From positions 3,844,001 through 3,908,000 of the forward strand of contig OY763926.1 of the NCBI GenBank assembly GCA_963667715.1: a stretch of 64,000 bases of DNA. The letters are read 5' to 3'. This stretch comes from JAFGDI01 sp963667715 (GTDB lineage: Bacteria; Planctomycetota; Phycisphaerae; Sedimentisphaerales; SM23-30). The notes under the pieces were generated by a model. That model made no database searches, was not told where the DNA came from, and saw only the letters and a list, made by a program, of their open reading frames with translations. The stretch's first letter is position 1. Each line of letters opens with the position of its first letter. Position numbers and translations under genes: made by a program. Below, piece after piece: positions 1 through 8,029 of this stretch.

Positions 1-102
1 CGCTTTGCGGCCAAACTTTTTTAAAATTACTATGCCATTAATTGGTAATGGCTCACTTGATGTGGGTTGTTTAGATAACTGTAATTAGGAATTGGTATAT
101 AG
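1..102. other. Intergenic edge of window
   Basis: No gene is seen here. The first 20 or so bases (hairpin core followed by 'ccaaactttt') look like the 3' end of the hairpin repeat found at 5226, 7314, 19938, 21828, 23037, 24271, 32667 and 42427. The rest leads into the secretion gene at 103; no strong Shine-Dalgarno sequence is visible before it. Confidence 0.4.
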
Positions 103-1305
103 ATGCCGGCGTTTAAGTATAAAGCAATAGATAAGGCAGGAAAGCAGGTGCGAGGCACGATCGTGGCGGAAAACGCTGTGGCGGCCCGTAAGCAGCTGCG
201 TAATCGTCAGATACATGCTCATCATATTGAAGCGGCTGGCTCTAGTAAATATAATGGTAAGAGCAGTGTAAAGAGCCGGAACAGGAAACTGGTACTGGAA
301 TTTACCTCGCTGCTGTCAACGATGATCCAGGCAGAGTTAAAACTGACCGAAGCTCTGGATCTGATAATAGTTCAGACTGCAAACGAGAAATTTAAGCAGG
401 CGATACAGAATATCCGTGACCAGCTGATGAGCGGTAGTTCGTTCGCAGATGGTCTGAAAGAATATCCGCAGTATTTTGACATTGTATATATATCGATGAT
501 CAAGGTGGGTGAGGCGACCGGTAATCTGGGCGAGACTATCGAAGTACTGAGAAAGCAGATGGATAAAAGCCGGAAGCTGGAACAGACGTTTGTCAGTGCT
601 ATGTTCTACCCGATGATCCTGATAACAGTATGTATCGGGGTAATAGCGATCCTGATGACAGTGGTAGTACCTAAGCTATCAGAGCTGCTGACGGCGAGCG
701 GTAAAGAGATGCCGGGGATGACTAAGCTGTTGATGGCGATAAGTAGTTTTATGGCCGGCTACTGGCTGTGGATAGCGGTCGGGCTGTTTGGCAGCTATTG
801 GCTGTTCTGTCAATGGAAAGCGACCAAAAGCGGCCGGAATAAGTTTGATAAGTTCAAGATACAGATACCGATCTTTGGCCAGTTTATCTGTCAGACGGTA
901 ACGGCGAGGTTTGCCTCTAATCTGGCGGCCCTGATGAGAAGCGGTATGCCAATGGCTGATGCTTTGGCGATCGTGGCTGACGTTACAGGTAATGTGGTAA
1001 TGGGTCATGCTATACACCGGGCACGCGAAAGGATAGTTGGTGGTGCCGATATCGCTACCCCCCTGCGTGAGAGCGGAGTGATAGATATTACGGTAGGCCA
1101 TATGATAACAATAGGCGAAAAGAGCGGCGAGCTGGAAAAGATGCTGGTGAATATATCAGAATCGCTGCAGGAAAAGAACGATGTCGCGGCGGAAAGACTG
1201 GGCGCGATAATAGAACCGATCATTATTGTATTTATGGCGGTAGTAGTAGGATTTATCTTTACAGCTATACTGATACCAATGATGAATATGAATAATATAG
1301 GATAA
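103..1305 (+). CDS. gspF: Type II secretion inner-membrane platform protein GspF
   Basis: GspF/PilC-family polytopic inner-membrane protein that anchors the pseudopilus assembly motor. The 400-residue length is normal for the family. It starts with the characteristic 'MPAFKYKAIDKAGK' opening, followed by two T2SSF domains (about residues 65-190 and 265-390). Membrane segments are visible near residues 168-198, 215-240 and 370-395. It is the first of eight co-directional genes ending at 7311, all T2SS components. The ATPase GspE and secretin GspD are not in the window and may lie upstream of base 1. Function is secure from family pattern; the exported substrates are not known, though the large signal-peptide proteins elsewhere in the window are obvious candidates. 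Confidence 0.95.
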   Translation: MPAFKYKAIDKAGKQVRGTIVAENAVAARKQLRNRQIHAHHIEAAGSSKYNGKSSVKSRNRKLVLEFTSLLSTMIQAELKLTEALDLIIVQTANEKFKQAIQNIRDQLMSGSSFADGLKEYPQYFDIVYISMIKVGEATGNLGETIEVLRKQMDKSRKLEQTFVSAMFYPMILITVCIGVIAILMTVVVPKLSELLTASGKEMPGMTKLLMAISSFMAGYWLWIAVGLFGSYWLFCQWKATKSGRNKFDKFKIQIPIFGQFICQTVTARFASNLAALMRSGMPMADALAIVADVTGNVVMGHAIHRARERIVGGADIATPLRESGVIDITVGHMITIGEKSGELEKMLVNISESLQEKNDVAAERLGAIIEPIIIVFMAVVVGFIFTAILIPMMNMNNIG

Positions 1306-1360
1306 ATCAGGATTTAGAAGTTAGGATATAGGAATTAGGATTTAGAAATCAGGAGTAATT
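1306..1360. repeat. Degenerate 'aggatttag/aggaattag' repeat
   Basis: Short array of imperfect copies of 'aggatttagaa' / 'aggaattag' filling the gap between gspF and gspG. The same kind of array sits at 6725-6790, 17930-17945 and 21757-21780. The gspG Shine-Dalgarno (aggag, 8 nt before the ATG) is at its 3' edge. Confidence 0.6.
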
Positions 1361-1804
1361 ATGAATAGAAGAAATAGAAGGAATCGCGGTTTTTCATTGA
1401 TGGAATTGATGGTTGTGCTGGTGATCATGGGTATCCTGGCGACTGTCGTAGTTCAGAACGTACTGCAGAATATTGATAAGGCGAAGGTTACCAAGACTAT
1501 GTCGCAGATAGCAATATTCAAGAATTCTATAATCCAATACAAGATAGATACGAATGTTTACCCGGACTATCTGAGTGACCTAGTGACTATGCCGGCGGAT
1601 ATCAAGGGCTGGAACGGGCCTTATATTGATACTGTACCACTGGATGGCTGGGGCAATGAATATACCTATTATCCACCAGAACAGGGAAGCAATACATTCG
1701 AGATCATCTCATATGGTGCTGACGGCGAAGAAGGCGGCGATCAGAAAGATGCTGATATAAGTAATCTGTCAATGATCGAAGATCAGTCGGCAGAGGCACA
1801 GTAA
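1361..1804 (+). CDS. gspG: Type II secretion major pseudopilin GspG
   Basis: Major pseudopilin forming the shaft of the T2SS pseudopilus. The N-terminus carries a class III prepilin signal: basic leader, then 'RGFSLMELMVVLVIMGIL', with cleavage expected after Gly and Glu at mature position 5. The C-terminal half has the GspG calcium-site signature ('WGNEYTYY' and 'SYGADGEEGG' followed by an acidic 'DADIS'). At 147 residues it matches the family. It follows gspF by 55 bases and has an aggag Shine-Dalgarno. This is the most easily recognised gene of the operon. Confidence 0.95.
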   Translation: MNRRNRRNRGFSLMELMVVLVIMGILATVVVQNVLQNIDKAKVTKTMSQIAIFKNSIIQYKIDTNVYPDYLSDLVTMPADIKGWNGPYIDTVPLDGWGNEYTYYPPEQGSNTFEIISYGADGEEGGDQKDADISNLSMIEDQSAEAQ

Positions 1805-1905
1805 GAATATGGCGGCCAGTTAATGGCGGCAGATCGACTCAGGCGATCCGGGACAGGTTAGAGAATGTGAGCTGACATGCCGGAGATGCATTTGAATACA
1901 CAAAT

Positions 1906-2520
1906 ATGAACAATTTCAGATACAATAGACAGGCTCGGCATGGTTTTTCCCTTGTCGAGCTTGTGTTGATTATGTTAATGCTGGGCGCCTTGCTGACAGT
2001 AGTAACAGGATCAGTCCTCAACGTGGTTGCAATGAGCAAATATAACCGTGATGCTAATCAACTGGTGACATTTCTCAAGCAGAGTGTACAGAATGGGGTA
2101 TTGAAGAATCAGAAAGTTAAAGTTGATATTGACCTGAGTATAGGTACATTTGAGTCGCGAGTAGAATATGAAGATCTGGACGAGGTTTTCAAGAATAAGA
2201 GCTCAGGCGAAAGTAATAGCAGTGATAATAGCGAATACGACGATAGCGATGCTGTCTATGGCGAAGAGGATGTGATCAAGAATGAGCCGCTGCGGCTGAT
2301 GTATATTGATAATATCCAGCTGGAAGACGGTAGTAAGCAAATGGACGGCACGATAACCTTGCAGGCCAATGGCGGCGGCTGGAATGAATCGTTCATAATA
2401 GAGCTGTTAAACGAAGAGGAAACCGTTTCGCTATGGATAAAATGTGACCGTGGTACGGCTTCGGTACGGAAGTATAATACGCCGGCGGAGCTGCCAGAGC
2501 CGCGAGCGGAGATTAATTAG
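1906..2520 (+). CDS. GspH-like minor pseudopilin
   Basis: Prepilin-type protein of 204 residues with a cleavage/methylation motif ('HGFSLVELVLIMLMLGALL') after a 13-residue basic leader. Its place between the major pseudopilin and the GspI-like gene, and its size, fit GspH. The globular part contains an unusual Ser/Asp/Glu-rich loop near residues 100-128 (SGESNSSDNSEYDDSD), probably surface exposed. The Shine-Dalgarno is weak. The assignment as GspH is by position and prepilin motif; the C-terminal part is too divergent to confirm by eye. Confidence 0.8.
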   Translation: MNNFRYNRQARHGFSLVELVLIMLMLGALLTVVTGSVLNVVAMSKYNRDANQLVTFLKQSVQNGVLKNQKVKVDIDLSIGTFESRVEYEDLDEVFKNKSSGESNSSDNSEYDDSDAVYGEEDVIKNEPLRLMYIDNIQLEDGSKQMDGTITLQANGGGWNESFIIELLNEEETVSLWIKCDRGTASVRKYNTPAELPEPRAEIN

Positions 2521-2590
2521 TCCCGATATGCATCGGGACAGCAGTTAGGATTTAGTCCCGATGTACATCGGGATAGAAACTAGGAATTAG
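2519..2590. repeat. Paired 'tcccgat...atcggga' hairpin repeats
   Basis: Two successive short hairpins of the form 'tcccgat-atgc-atcggga', each followed by 'ca/ta gcagttagga' or 'tagaaactag'. Related copies occur at 17988-18015, 53175-53200 and 58407-58430. They lie between the gspH- and gspI-like genes and do not end in a T-run, so they are repeats rather than terminators. Confidence 0.6.
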
Positions 2591-2601
2591 TACGCGATTG
2601 G

Positions 2602-3150
2602 ATGAGAGTATTAGGTAGACAATCGAATAAAGGGTTTACGCTGGTAGAGGCGGCGGCGGCGACGGTTATGCTGGGGCTGCTGCTGACGGGCTCATATGCG
2701 GTCTTGAATAGTACGGCGAAAAGCGTGTCGAATAATCTTTTGCAGGAGAATGCAATTGAGGTTGCCCGTCGTCATATGGAGATGCTGATCGTCACGAAGA
2801 AAGAGCCCGACAGCCTGGGGTTGGAGACGATCGATGAGATCGACGAGAACTATACCTGGCAGCTGGACCTGGAACGAGAGCCGGTCGGACAAAAGGCGGC
2901 GACATTGGAGAATACGATAATCCATGCGACGGTGACTGTTCGGCTAAGCGATAGCGAAAGTGCTATGACGCCAGTTGAGCTGCATCGCTTTTTCTCTACC
3001 CTGGACCCTAAAGATGGCAACATCGTAGCGGTGCCGCTGAAGACGGCGTATGAATATGATGATACGTACCAGAGTTTGAAGAAGCTGCTGGGACGAGAGC
3101 CGACACCGATGGAGATGCTGGAGTATCAGTTCAGGTATGAAGAGCAGTGA
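2602..3150 (+). CDS. GspI-like minor pseudopilin
   Basis: A 182-residue prepilin-like protein. The motif 'KGFTLVEAAAATVMLGLLL' lies at about residues 11-29 with Glu at the expected +5 position. Position (third pseudopilin) and length suggest GspI, one of the tip-complex pseudopilins (GspI-J-K) that prime pseudopilus assembly. The C-terminal region after residue 60 is a mixed alpha/beta-looking globular segment without other motifs. The identity as GspI rather than another minor pseudopilin is inferred from gene order. Confidence 0.75.
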   Translation: MRVLGRQSNKGFTLVEAAAATVMLGLLLTGSYAVLNSTAKSVSNNLLQENAIEVARRHMEMLIVTKKEPDSLGLETIDEIDENYTWQLDLEREPVGQKAATLENTIIHATVTVRLSDSESAMTPVELHRFFSTLDPKDGNIVAVPLKTAYEYDDTYQSLKKLLGREPTPMEMLEYQFRYEEQ

Positions 3151-3235
3151 AAGACAAGGTTGAAAGGCAGTAAGGAAGAAAGGTTGTAAGGGGCGGTTTG
3201 TCCGCTTCGCGGCCAGACTAAATTAGTTTAAGAAT
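3151..3235. repeat. 'aaggttgtaaggggcggtt' hairpin repeat
   Basis: Intergenic repeat with 'aggttgtaagg' units and a 'gtccgcttcgcggccag' hairpin core. Close relatives lie at 12818-12865, 31441-31500 and 63212-63265. It separates gspI from gspJ with no visible terminator. Confidence 0.6.
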
Positions 3236-3892
3236 ATGAACAGCTGTGTAGACAATGGAATAGGACGGCAGCGGGGATTTACGCTGCTGGAGGTTATCGT
3301 GGTTTTGGCGATGACTGCTATTACGCTGGTGGCTGTGCTGGAGCTGTATCAGAACTGTATAAAGTTTACAATGGATCTTCGTCAGCGTACGGCACAGGCG
3401 AATGAGCTGAATTATTGTCTGGATAGGATGGCGACCGAAATAACAGATTCGCTGAGCTCTAATGGGAAGCTGGAGCTGATCTCGCAGGATGGAGCGAATA
3501 TTCTCAGCGGAGTGAAACTGACAGAATATGATGATACAGAAGAAGAGGTAAAGATATGCCGTCAGCTGGAATGGGTGATCGCGGCGGATAAGGATGAGTC
3601 ATATACGATATATCGCAAAGACTATGTGGAGCTGGACGAGGAAAGCGATGAGCTGTACTACCCTGTCTGTGACCGGATAGCGGCGTTCGATATACAAGTG
3701 ATAAACGGCGAAGGGTTGGAAGACCCAAATGCGACGGCGGCGTTAATGGAATTTAACGTGGAAAGCTATATTAATGATGCAGACGAACAGACATTTTCAG
3801 CGAGCAGGACGTTTTGTTTGAGACGAAATGAGACGCTGGGTGTGCCGGATATGGATAGCATGCAGAATCAGATAGATGAGCTGGCGAAGTGA
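3236..3892 (+). CDS. GspJ-like minor pseudopilin
   Basis: A 218-residue prepilin-type protein with cleavage motif 'RGFTLLEVIVVLAMTAITL' after a 13-residue leader containing basic residues. The mature domain has a long N-terminal helix ('ELYQNCIKFTMDLRQRTAQ') and then a beta-rich part, as in GspJ, the pseudopilin that sits between GspI and GspK in the tip complex. Its position just before the GspK gene supports this. The gene is the fourth consecutive prepilin-like gene in the operon. Confidence 0.78.
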   Translation: MNSCVDNGIGRQRGFTLLEVIVVLAMTAITLVAVLELYQNCIKFTMDLRQRTAQANELNYCLDRMATEITDSLSSNGKLELISQDGANILSGVKLTEYDDTEEEVKICRQLEWVIAADKDESYTIYRKDYVELDEESDELYYPVCDRIAAFDIQVINGEGLEDPNATAALMEFNVESYINDADEQTFSASRTFCLRRNETLGVPDMDSMQNQIDELAK

Positions 3893-3951
3893 GTATGTGC
3901 AAATGTGCATAAGTGTAGAAGTTAAGAAGTAAGAATTAGATACGGTGGTAA

Positions 3952-5223
3952 GTGACTGGAATGAGTTATAGTGGTGACAAAGTGGTAAGGCACGGTTCGG
4001 GCGGCAGTAAACGTCGCAGGGACGGTGGTTTTATATTGCTTATTGTCCTTATGGCTATGATCGTTCTGGCACTGCTGGCGATAGAATTTCAACAGGAAGC
4101 ATTTTTACAGGTGCGGATGAGTAAGCATCGTCAGGACGTGATCCAGTGTGATTATGCGTTGGAGTCCGGGCTGGCGGCGGCAGGAAAGCTGATCCAGGAA
4201 TATCATGAAGAGATGTTCAACCGGATACGCCATCCGCAGCCGCAGGTTAGCGATGATGCGGCGGCTGGCAGTGATGCAGATCTGGCGAATTCTATAGTAG
4301 AGCAGGCGAAGATCAATGAGCTGCTTGAACAATTAAGTGCAGGTGAGCTGGACCCGAATAGTCTGGACCCAAATATGGCGAGTTTGCTTGAAGGGCTGAC
4401 TGACCCGAATTCGTCGATGGGACAAGCACCGGAAGAATGGAAAGAGCATCTGCTCAAACATGAAAGTATCGAAGTTGGCAAGGCGGAAGCGGAAGTGTAT
4501 GTTTATGGTGAGAACTATAAGCTGCCGCTGATATGGGCGTTGCAGTCGCCGTTTAGCCGTTCGACGAAAACGAGCAGTGGTTTGTCGATGGTGTCTGAGC
4601 TACTAGGGAGCCTGGATAAAGGGTCGACCTGTGAGCCGCAGACGATAATATCGTTTCTGCAGGATCTGACGGAAGATATAGAGATATCATACTGTCCGAA
4701 GGTGAGCTTTAACGGTAAGAAATGGAACCTGAGCGGTAAGAGCTATAGTAATGATGAAGTAAATCTTCGTACCGAGAAGAATCATATGATCTTTGCGGCG
4801 ATCGGAGAGAAATGGTATAAGACAGTCAACGATGAGAGACACCCGGAAGTGAAGGATATATTTACACTGGCCAGCGGTAATATGGTGAGTGACTATATCG
4901 GGCTCTGGGGCGGAATAAAAGTTAATATTAATACGGCGCCAGTAGAGGTTATCGCGGCGGCATTTAAGGATGCAGGGATGACAATGGAGCTGGCTGAACA
5001 ACTGGTGGAATATCGAAAGACACATGGCCTGATACGTACAGCGTTTGTGCTGAGAACTGAGCCGGGCTTTGAAACTATATATAAGGCGATGGCGCCGCTG
5101 GTAGATGTTATTGACCATGTGTACACTGTGCGGATAGTTGCCAGATGCGGGCAGGTCAATAAGAGCAAGTCGGCGTGTTTTTATCGCAATGGTAAGAAGC
5201 TGAAGATATTGGCGGTGTATTAA
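3952..5223 (+). CDS. gspK: GspK-like minor pseudopilin
   Basis: General secretion pathway protein K, the large tip pseudopilin. A 423-residue protein with an N-terminal hydrophobic segment after 'DGGFILLIVLMAMIVLALLA'. As is typical of GspK, the +5 Glu is replaced. The C-terminal region has the family's SAM-like/helix-hairpin part: 'VNINTAPVEVIAAAF' near residues 325-340, followed by 'LAEQLVEYRKTHG'. The annotated GTG start at 3952 and the ATG at 3961 are both possible; neither has a strong Shine-Dalgarno. An Asp/Pro/Asn-rich linker (near residues 138-155) is unusual. Confidence 0.88.
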   Translation: MTGMSYSGDKVVRHGSGGSKRRRDGGFILLIVLMAMIVLALLAIEFQQEAFLQVRMSKHRQDVIQCDYALESGLAAAGKLIQEYHEEMFNRIRHPQPQVSDDAAAGSDADLANSIVEQAKINELLEQLSAGELDPNSLDPNMASLLEGLTDPNSSMGQAPEEWKEHLLKHESIEVGKAEAEVYVYGENYKLPLIWALQSPFSRSTKTSSGLSMVSELLGSLDKGSTCEPQTIISFLQDLTEDIEISYCPKVSFNGKKWNLSGKSYSNDEVNLRTEKNHMIFAAIGEKWYKTVNDERHPEVKDIFTLASGNMVSDYIGLWGGIKVNINTAPVEVIAAAFKDAGMTMELAEQLVEYRKTHGLIRTAFVLRTEPGFETIYKAMAPLVDVIDHVYTVRIVARCGQVNKSKSACFYRNGKKLKILAVY

Positions 5224-5225
5224 GG

Positions 5226-5290
5226 GAAGTAACAAGTAACAAGTAATAAGAAATAAGCTCTGGTATCCGCCTGCGGCGGAAACTAGTTAA
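5226..5290. repeat. 'agtaacaag' plus variable-hairpin repeat (copy 1)
   Basis: Tandem 'aagtaacaagtaataag' units followed by 'aagctctgg', a GC-rich hairpin (tccgcc-tgc-ggcgga) and 'aactag'. Other copies with the same flanks but different stems lie at 7314, 19938, 21828, 23037, 24271, 32667 and 42427. Confidence 0.7.
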
Positions 5291-5348
5291 ACATTCTGAC
5301 CTAAGGTTGGTTTGAGTATGCAAGGTTATTTATAGACAGGAGTTTACC

Positions 5349-6725
5349 GTGGCACATAAAAGTTATGGTATATATTATAACGGCGAGACGGCGATCGGTG
5401 TTGAAGTTGAAGGCAGCGGCAGTCATCTGAGCTGTAATACAATAGAAGCATTGGCGAATGCCAGGGGCAGCGGCAGTGACCAGCTCACAGAAGTGTCCCG
5501 GAAGCTGGCAGGTTCTAAGCCGCTGGCGATGGCATTGTGCGGAACGATGTATATTAGTCATGATCATCGCAGTGAGTTTGAAGATCTGCAGCAGGCGGCG
5601 ATGACATTGCGGTTCGATATAGAAGATCATCTGGCAGTTGATGCTGATAATATTGCGATAAGCTATCAGGAGAAGCCGACCCAGACCAGTACGGTCGATC
5701 TGCTGGTCTATACCGCTAACCGTCAGCAGCTGAGCGATACGTTCGGGCAGATGGAGAAATATGGTGCTGATCCGCTGGTGGCGATGCCGGCGGCGGCGGC
5801 GTGGCAAACGTATCTGGCTAATGCAGGATTGACTGGCGAGAGTGCGATCTTTGTCGGTAAGTGCGGCGGGACATTGCATATAATGATCCTGAATGAATAT
5901 GGCAAGCCGGTAACGTGTAGAAAGTTTCCGGTTAGTAATGACAGTTCGTTCCATGATATTTTGCGGCTGGAGCTGAATAGATGTTCTATGACCGCCCTGC
6001 CGGGAATGAACATAGAGACTATATATTATCATAGCGATGATATTTCTATGACACTGTTATCAGATATTGCGTCTGATATGGATCTAAAGATCGTGAAAAT
6101 AGCGGAGGCGTCTTTTGCTAAGGCGGCGGCTATTGGAGCGGCGTTGAGTATTCAGAAAGGTACGCCGTCGTGTAATTTCCGGGCTGATAATATGGAGCCG
6201 GAGAGTATAAAGAAGAACCGATATCTGGCGAAAATGGTAATGTCGGGTGCGGCGTGTCTGATATTACTGTGCTGGATATGTATGAATATGATCTATACGG
6301 CACGTTATAGCAGTATGAGCGAGCAGGCGACGGATAATATTGCCAAAGCTGCTAAAAGCTGCGGGATAAATACCCAGGTAAGTAAGCGGATACCAGTTGA
6401 CCTGGAGAGGAAGCTGAGAGCAGTTAAGAAGATACTGGCTGGTAACGGGTCGCTGGATAGGGAATCGGCGACAAATACTTTTAACCTGACATTGAGGGCG
6501 TTGAGTAAACTGGATGCGGATTTTGACCTGAATATTAATTCGATGACATTCAAGCCAAATGAGGTTAAGCCGTTCTCTGGTTCTGTGCCGAATCTGGAAG
6601 CGTTGAAGAAGCTGCGAGAGATATTGGAAAATGATGAAAGTGAACTTTCAATAGCACAAGAGACGAGTAAATATGATGGCGATCGGCAGATATTTGAGAT
6701 GCCGTTGATGCCGGGGATGAATTAG
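5349..6725 (+). CDS. GspL/PilM-like type II secretion assembly protein
   Basis: A 458-residue bitopic protein. The N-terminal 290 residues look like an actin-fold cytoplasmic domain of the GspL/PilM type (alternating strand/helix pattern with 'SAIFVGKCGGTLHIMIL'). One transmembrane helix at about residues 296-316 ('VMSGAACLILLCWICMNMIY') follows, then a periplasmic part. GspL links the secretion ATPase to the platform. The start is a GTG at 5349 preceded by an 'aggag' Shine-Dalgarno at normal spacing. Position between GspK- and GspM-like genes supports the role; primary sequence is divergent. Confidence 0.75.
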   Translation: MAHKSYGIYYNGETAIGVEVEGSGSHLSCNTIEALANARGSGSDQLTEVSRKLAGSKPLAMALCGTMYISHDHRSEFEDLQQAAMTLRFDIEDHLAVDADNIAISYQEKPTQTSTVDLLVYTANRQQLSDTFGQMEKYGADPLVAMPAAAAWQTYLANAGLTGESAIFVGKCGGTLHIMILNEYGKPVTCRKFPVSNDSSFHDILRLELNRCSMTALPGMNIETIYYHSDDISMTLLSDIASDMDLKIVKIAEASFAKAAAIGAALSIQKGTPSCNFRADNMEPESIKKNRYLAKMVMSGAACLILLCWICMNMIYTARYSSMSEQATDNIAKAAKSCGINTQVSKRIPVDLERKLRAVKKILAGNGSLDRESATNTFNLTLRALSKLDADFDLNINSMTFKPNEVKPFSGSVPNLEALKKLREILENDESELSIAQETSKYDGDRQIFEMPLMPGMN

Positions 6726-6792
6726 GATTTAGAATTTAGGATTTAGGAATTAGAATTTAGAATTCAGGATTTAGAAATTAGGAATTAGGATC

Positions 6793-7311
6793 ATGGATAT
6801 TAATCGTGATGATTTGAAGAAGCCGGAGTTTTGGGCTATAGTATCGCCTGCAGCGTTGCTGCTGATAGGCTTGATCGTGATGTTCAATATGCATTCTGTC
6901 CGGGCAGATTCTGAGAGTAAGCTGCGTACGGCTAAGAAGGTAGTAACTAATGCCAAGGAACTGCTGCAGATAACGAAGAAGTCTGGTTTCGACCTGATGA
7001 CTGAGAGTAATCTGGAGGACTTTGAGACGCTTACGTCAATGATGAAATGTGCGACGGCGGCGAAGATACCAGACGGCAATATTCAGCATATAGCAGGCGA
7101 GAAGCCGAAGAAACAGCGTGACGGTAAGATGCTCTATCGTGAACGGTTCGAGCTGCATAATGTGCGGATGGAACAGATCGGGCTGTTTGTCGATTATGCT
7201 GAGAATAATTATAACTCGCTAAGTTGTAATAGTATCTCGATAACACCGTTTTCTAATAAGAGTAATAAGGATAGGTGGAATACAACGGTGCAGTTTGAGC
7301 ATGTTAAGTGA
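6793..7311 (+). CDS. GspM/PilO-like type II secretion protein
   Basis: A 172-residue protein with a short cytoplasmic N-terminus, one membrane helix at about residues 13-33 ('FWAIVSPAALLLIGLIVMFN') and a periplasmic domain that opens with a charged helix, the layout of GspM or PilO. These proteins partner GspL in the inner-membrane platform. It is the last gene of the T2SS run and is followed by a repeat and a T-rich hairpin at 7444-7470. The family call rests on topology and gene order rather than conserved residues. Confidence 0.65.
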   Translation: MDINRDDLKKPEFWAIVSPAALLLIGLIVMFNMHSVRADSESKLRTAKKVVTNAKELLQITKKSGFDLMTESNLEDFETLTSMMKCATAAKIPDGNIQHIAGEKPKKQRDGKMLYRERFELHNVRMEQIGLFVDYAENNYNSLSCNSISITPFSNKSNKDRWNTTVQFEHVK

Positions 7312-7313
7312 GA

Positions 7314-7380
7314 AGAGAGTAATAAGTCGTAAGAAATAAGAAATAAGCTGTGGATTCTCGCTTTGCTCGAAACTAATTGA
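7314..7380. repeat. 'agtaacaag' plus variable-hairpin repeat (copy 2)
   Basis: 'agtaataagtcgtaagaaataag' units, then 'aagctgtgg', a 'ctcgctttgctcg' core and 'aaactaattga'. Same architecture as the copy at 5226 but with a different core. Confidence 0.65.
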
Positions 7381-7428
7381 TTTTTTACCAGCAGAGCTGG
7401 TGGAGACTTCACATATTTATTTAATTAC

Positions 7429-7470
7429 ATTTTGGATTACTTTTAGCCAGTTTTTGCTGGCTATTTTTTT
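7429..7470. repeat. Left 42-bp direct repeat (att-like; displaced M19 3' end)
   Basis: Perfect 42-base match, same orientation, to 12915-12956, which encodes the last residues of the M19 dipeptidase on the minus strand. Read on the minus strand this copy keeps the M19 frame (KNWLKVIQN) and continues in frame to 'VIK' and a TAA stop. It therefore looks like the original 3' end of that gene, now separated from it by 5.4 kb. Bases immediately outside both copies differ. Confidence 0.75.
7444..7470 (+). terminator. Intrinsic terminator after gspM
   Basis: Stem tagccag / ctggcta with a 6-base loop, followed by seven T. It lies inside the 42-bp repeat and is suitably placed to end the T2SS operon. 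Confidence 0.6.
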
Positions 7471-7505
7471 CTTGAAATACTAATGGTATAAGCTGATAAT
7501 GTAAT

Positions 7506-7534
7506 TTGACAATTTATTTGTACCGTTTTAAAAC
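7506..7534 (+). promoter_or_regulatory. Possible promoter in front of long hairpin
   Basis: ttgaca at 7506-7511, a 17-base spacer and a weak -10 (taaaac). Predicted transcription would begin at about 7541, right where the long hairpin starts. Weak -10, so tentative. Confidence 0.3.
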
Positions 7535-7538
7535 GTTT

Positions 7539-7674
7539 CATCGAAAACCGCAAAATTTCTATGAAAAGAAACGTTGAGCTACGGCACTCTCACAACCATT
7601 GTACATACACAGAGGTTGCTGAGGGTGTCATGCTTTGTTGTGTTTCTTTTCGGGCTTTTGCGGGCCTTCGATGA
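7539..7674. other. Very long imperfect hairpin (about 60-bp arms)
   Basis: Bases 7539-7597 and 7613-7674 are complementary over nearly their whole length with a few bulges, around a 15-base loop (attgtacatacacag). Well-paired blocks are catcgaa / ttcgatg, ccgcaaaa / ttttgcgg, gaaaagaaac / gtttcttttc and caacc / ggttg. No coding capacity is evident. It may be a structured RNA, a small non-autonomous element, or a folded single-strand DNA substrate near the island end; the sequence alone does not decide. Confidence 0.6.
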
Positions 7675-7968
7675 GCATGGCGGCATGGCGCCCTTGGTTA
7701 TCTCTGTTTTTTTATGCGCTGTATTTGGGAATTAATATAATTATTTGTGGCCAATACTATTCGAGAGATGTAAAATCTAGTATGTCTGGTTTAAGTTGTA
7801 TTCTATTGTGGGTATTTTGATGTTTTACCTAATAACACTATTTGCCCAATCGTCATTTCTTACCTATTTTATCTCTATGTTAAATATGTTGGAAGCTAGA
7901 TGTGATTTTGATTGAGCCGGAAGAGTGAAAAAGGTAATATGGAAATGGATATTTTTGTTTAAATGTAC

Positions 7969-8029
7969 ATAACATAAGGGAATTATAATTTTGTTAAATT
8001 TGGCGTAAGGTCAGAAAGGGATATGATGA
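7969..8029 (+). repeat. 61-bp leader repeat, copy 1
   Basis: Identical to 8599-8659. It contains the shared upstream region, the 'cagaaaggg' ribosome site and the first codons of both PEP-CTERM genes. Its presence in two copies shows the gene pair arose by tandem duplication including the leader. Confidence 0.85.

Larger units (their letters stand above)
7312..8022. other. Long intergenic region, left end of AT-rich island
   Basis: 711 bases without a convincing gene. From left to right it holds a hairpin repeat (7314-7380), the att-like 42-bp repeat (7429-7470), a candidate promoter plus very long imperfect hairpin (7506-7674), a stretch with nothing recognisable (7680-7965), and the first copy of the 61-bp leader shared by the two PEP-CTERM genes (7969-8029). 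A 61-codon open frame at 7635-7820 overlaps the hairpin and lacks a ribosome site. Confidence 0.6.

Noticed and set aside
5301..6032. 243-codon open frame antisense to the GspL-like gene
   Set aside because: Shadow of a well-placed operon gene; biased Arg/His/Gln composition typical of antisense frames.
7635..7820. 61-codon plus-strand open frame
   Set aside because: Its first part is the right arm of the long hairpin, no ribosome site precedes it, and the residues show no pattern.
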